This document shows, piece by piece, positions 6,132 to 7,150 of a stretch of 7,150 bases of DNA (its first letter is position 1; every line of letters begins with the position of its first letter). Below the pieces are notes generated by a model, which saw only the letters and a program-made list of their open reading frames with translations, searched no databases and was not told where the DNA came from. The position numbers and the translations under genes were made by a program. Source of the DNA: CAZVXI01 sp964631295 (GTDB taxonomy: Bacteria > Planctomycetota > Phycisphaerae > Phycisphaerales > SM1A02); the NCBI GenBank assembly GCA_964631295.1, contig CAZVXI010000164.1, positions 1 to 7,150 on the forward strand, given 5' to 3'.

Positions 6132-6160
6132 ATTTCAGCAGACAATGATGAAGTTGTCCA
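6132..6160 (-). promoter_or_regulatory. Promoter candidate for the complete FG-GAP/ASPIC gene
   Basis: On the minus strand TGGACA (6160-6155, five of six bases of TTGACA) is followed after 17 bases by TGAAAT (6137-6132, four of six of TATAAT). Transcription would start near 6125, leaving about 30 bases of leader that include the GGAGG. With no terminator after the upstream paralogue, read-through from that gene is also possible. Confidence 0.4.
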
Positions 6161-6255
6161 GACTTCACTGGTCAGAAGCGCTATCACCATCGCGCGTACA
6201 ACCCCGAATGGCAGATTGGGTAGCTTTCAGCAGGACGCATGTCACCAATAACCGT

Positions 6256-6737
6256 GCGATCACTGGCAGTCGTTCCCCCAGTTGGCGAGCACGGAAAGCA
6301 GATCAGCCAGATTCACCGACGAATCGCCATTCACATCGCCGCCTTCAGACCCATCCGAGCCCCAGTTCGCCAGCACGCCCAGCAGGTCCGCCAGATTCAC
6401 CAGCGCGTCGCCGTTCGCATCACCTTCGCACACGATCTCATCAGCACGATCGACGGTCAGCACCTGGTTCACTGCAACATCTTCCAGCATCATCTCCGAG
6501 CCGTCAGGCCACTGAATCTTCACGCAGTCCACAGTCGCCGCATCACCCACGCCGAAAAATGCCTCGGCCGGCTCCTGCGAACAATGGCTGATCCCAGCAG
6601 TGATCACACGCGACTGCGTGACCTCCCCAATCGTCAGCCGAACGACCGCGCCAATCGCTCGAGTGTTGGGGCCCTCCTGCCGAGGCTTGATCACAAGATA
6701 CCCGTTGGATGTACCACGGCGATTCGATGCCGGGTTG
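6256..6737. repeat. 482-base perfect direct repeat, right copy
   Basis: This is the partner of 4361-4842, forming the 3' end of the partial paralogue. The left limit falls seven bases into the shared TGATCGC; after it the flanks differ completely (minus strand ACGGTTATT here, GGGCCGGGC in the other copy). Confidence 0.95.
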
Positions 6738-7150
6738 TTCGCAAGGATGCGGATCGGTCCCGGATTGCACGACTGTAACAGGTCGAGATCGCCATCGCGA
6801 TCGTGATCAAAAGCCATCAACGCGCCCGAGATGTACGCGTCAGAGAACTTGACAGGCGTTGATCGGTCCAGGAATCCGTCTGATTGGTTCCAGAAGAACT
6901 TGGACGGGTCATTGTCGAACTGATTCAGATCGTCGTCAAAGCCATTTGTCGCCGCTATGTCGACCCGACCATCGCGATCAGCATCGAAGAACGTGCAGCC
7001 CCACCCCCACCAGCCGCCCGCGCAACCCATTTCCACTGCAACTTCCCCGAACGACACCACGCCTCCGACAGTTGTGTTTCTGAAGAGCGCATTGTGTTTG
7101 TCTTCAATCGGACGACGGTCGATATTCGTCACATACAGGTCCATGCGGCC
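6260..7150 (-). CDS. Partial FG-GAP/VCBS, ASPIC/UnbV, dockerin-tailed secreted protein, paralogue of the gene at 4365-6095
   Basis: The 5' end lies beyond the right edge. The frame stays open there: the methionine at 7144 is internal, because the two codons before it read Gly-Arg and match the paralogue. About 296 residues are visible. They align without gaps to residues 281-576 of the complete copy. The visible part includes the end of a calcium loop (GRMDLYVTNID), two full ones (FDADRDGRVD and FDHDRDGDLD), the ASPIC/UnbV domain and the two dockerin-like units. By hand count about 93 of the first 140 residues are identical to the paralogue, against all of the last 156 or so. The product is presumably exported and calcium-binding like its neighbour. 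No terminator is seen after the stop at 6260, so the message may continue into the next gene 164 bases on. Confidence 0.88.
   Translation of the reverse strand, partial: GRMDLYVTNIDRRPIEDKHNALFRNTTVGGVVSFGEVAVEMGCAGGWWGWGCTFFDADRDGRVDIAATNGFDDDLNQFDNDPSKFFWNQSDGFLDRSTPVKFSDAYISGALMAFDHDRDGDLDLLQSCNPGPIRILANNPASNRRGTSNGYLVIKPRQEGPNTRAIGAVVRLTIGEVTQSRVITAGISHCSQEPAEAFFGVGDAATVDCVKIQWPDGSEMMLEDVAVNQVLTVDRADEIVCEGDANGDALVNLADLLGVLANWGSDGSEGGDVNGDSSVNLADLLSVLANWGNDCQ
6275..6424 (-). repeat. Doubled dockerin-like unit encoded at the 3' end (right gene)
   Basis: This encodes the same two calcium-loop units as in the left gene, identical at every base because it lies inside the 482-base repeat. Confidence 0.75.

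Noticed and set aside
4361..6737. The 482-base direct repeat as ends of a mobile element
   Set aside because: The repeats are coding 3' gene ends with no inverted ends, no target duplication and no transposase between them. Gene conversion or tandem duplication explains them better.

Overview
The window looks like chromosomal DNA of a planctomycete, most likely of the Phycisphaerae. This is inferred from family features. Two secreted calcium-loop proteins end in a doubled dockerin-like tail (each unit ending in Leu-Ala-Asn-Trp-Gly), the Rhs core carries the sequence RDPLGYVDGMN, and the coding is GC-rich. No rRNA, tRNA, CRISPR array, transposase or phage gene is seen.

From left to right: (1) the first part of a small membrane-anchored or lipoprotein-like gene on the minus strand, running off the left edge; (2) a minus-strand Rhs fragment at 430-1077 that keeps only the terminal core and a cysteine-rich variable tail; (3) a 315-base stretch with a good promoter facing right; (4) a plus-strand gene of unknown function, best start 1393; (5) three minus-strand genes in a row. 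These are a partial FG-GAP/ASPIC-UnbV protein at the right edge, a complete paralogue at 4365-6095, and a secreted TPR plus beta-lactamase-fold protein at 2454-4178 that has lost the catalytic motifs of its family.

The most notable feature is a 482-base direct repeat (4361-4842 and 6256-6737) without a visible mismatch. It covers the 3' ends of the two paralogues, including third codon positions, while the proteins are only about 66 percent identical just upstream (hand count). This suggests recent gene conversion or segmental duplication of the ASPIC/UnbV plus dockerin-like module. A hairpin followed by a short T run lies immediately after the stop codon of the left copy only.

The three right-hand genes appear to encode exported proteins, so this half looks like a cell-surface or secretome locus. 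The Rhs fragment and the small gene after it could be a toxin tip with an immunity gene, but only their order and composition suggest it. No new multi-gene system can be demonstrated from this sequence alone.
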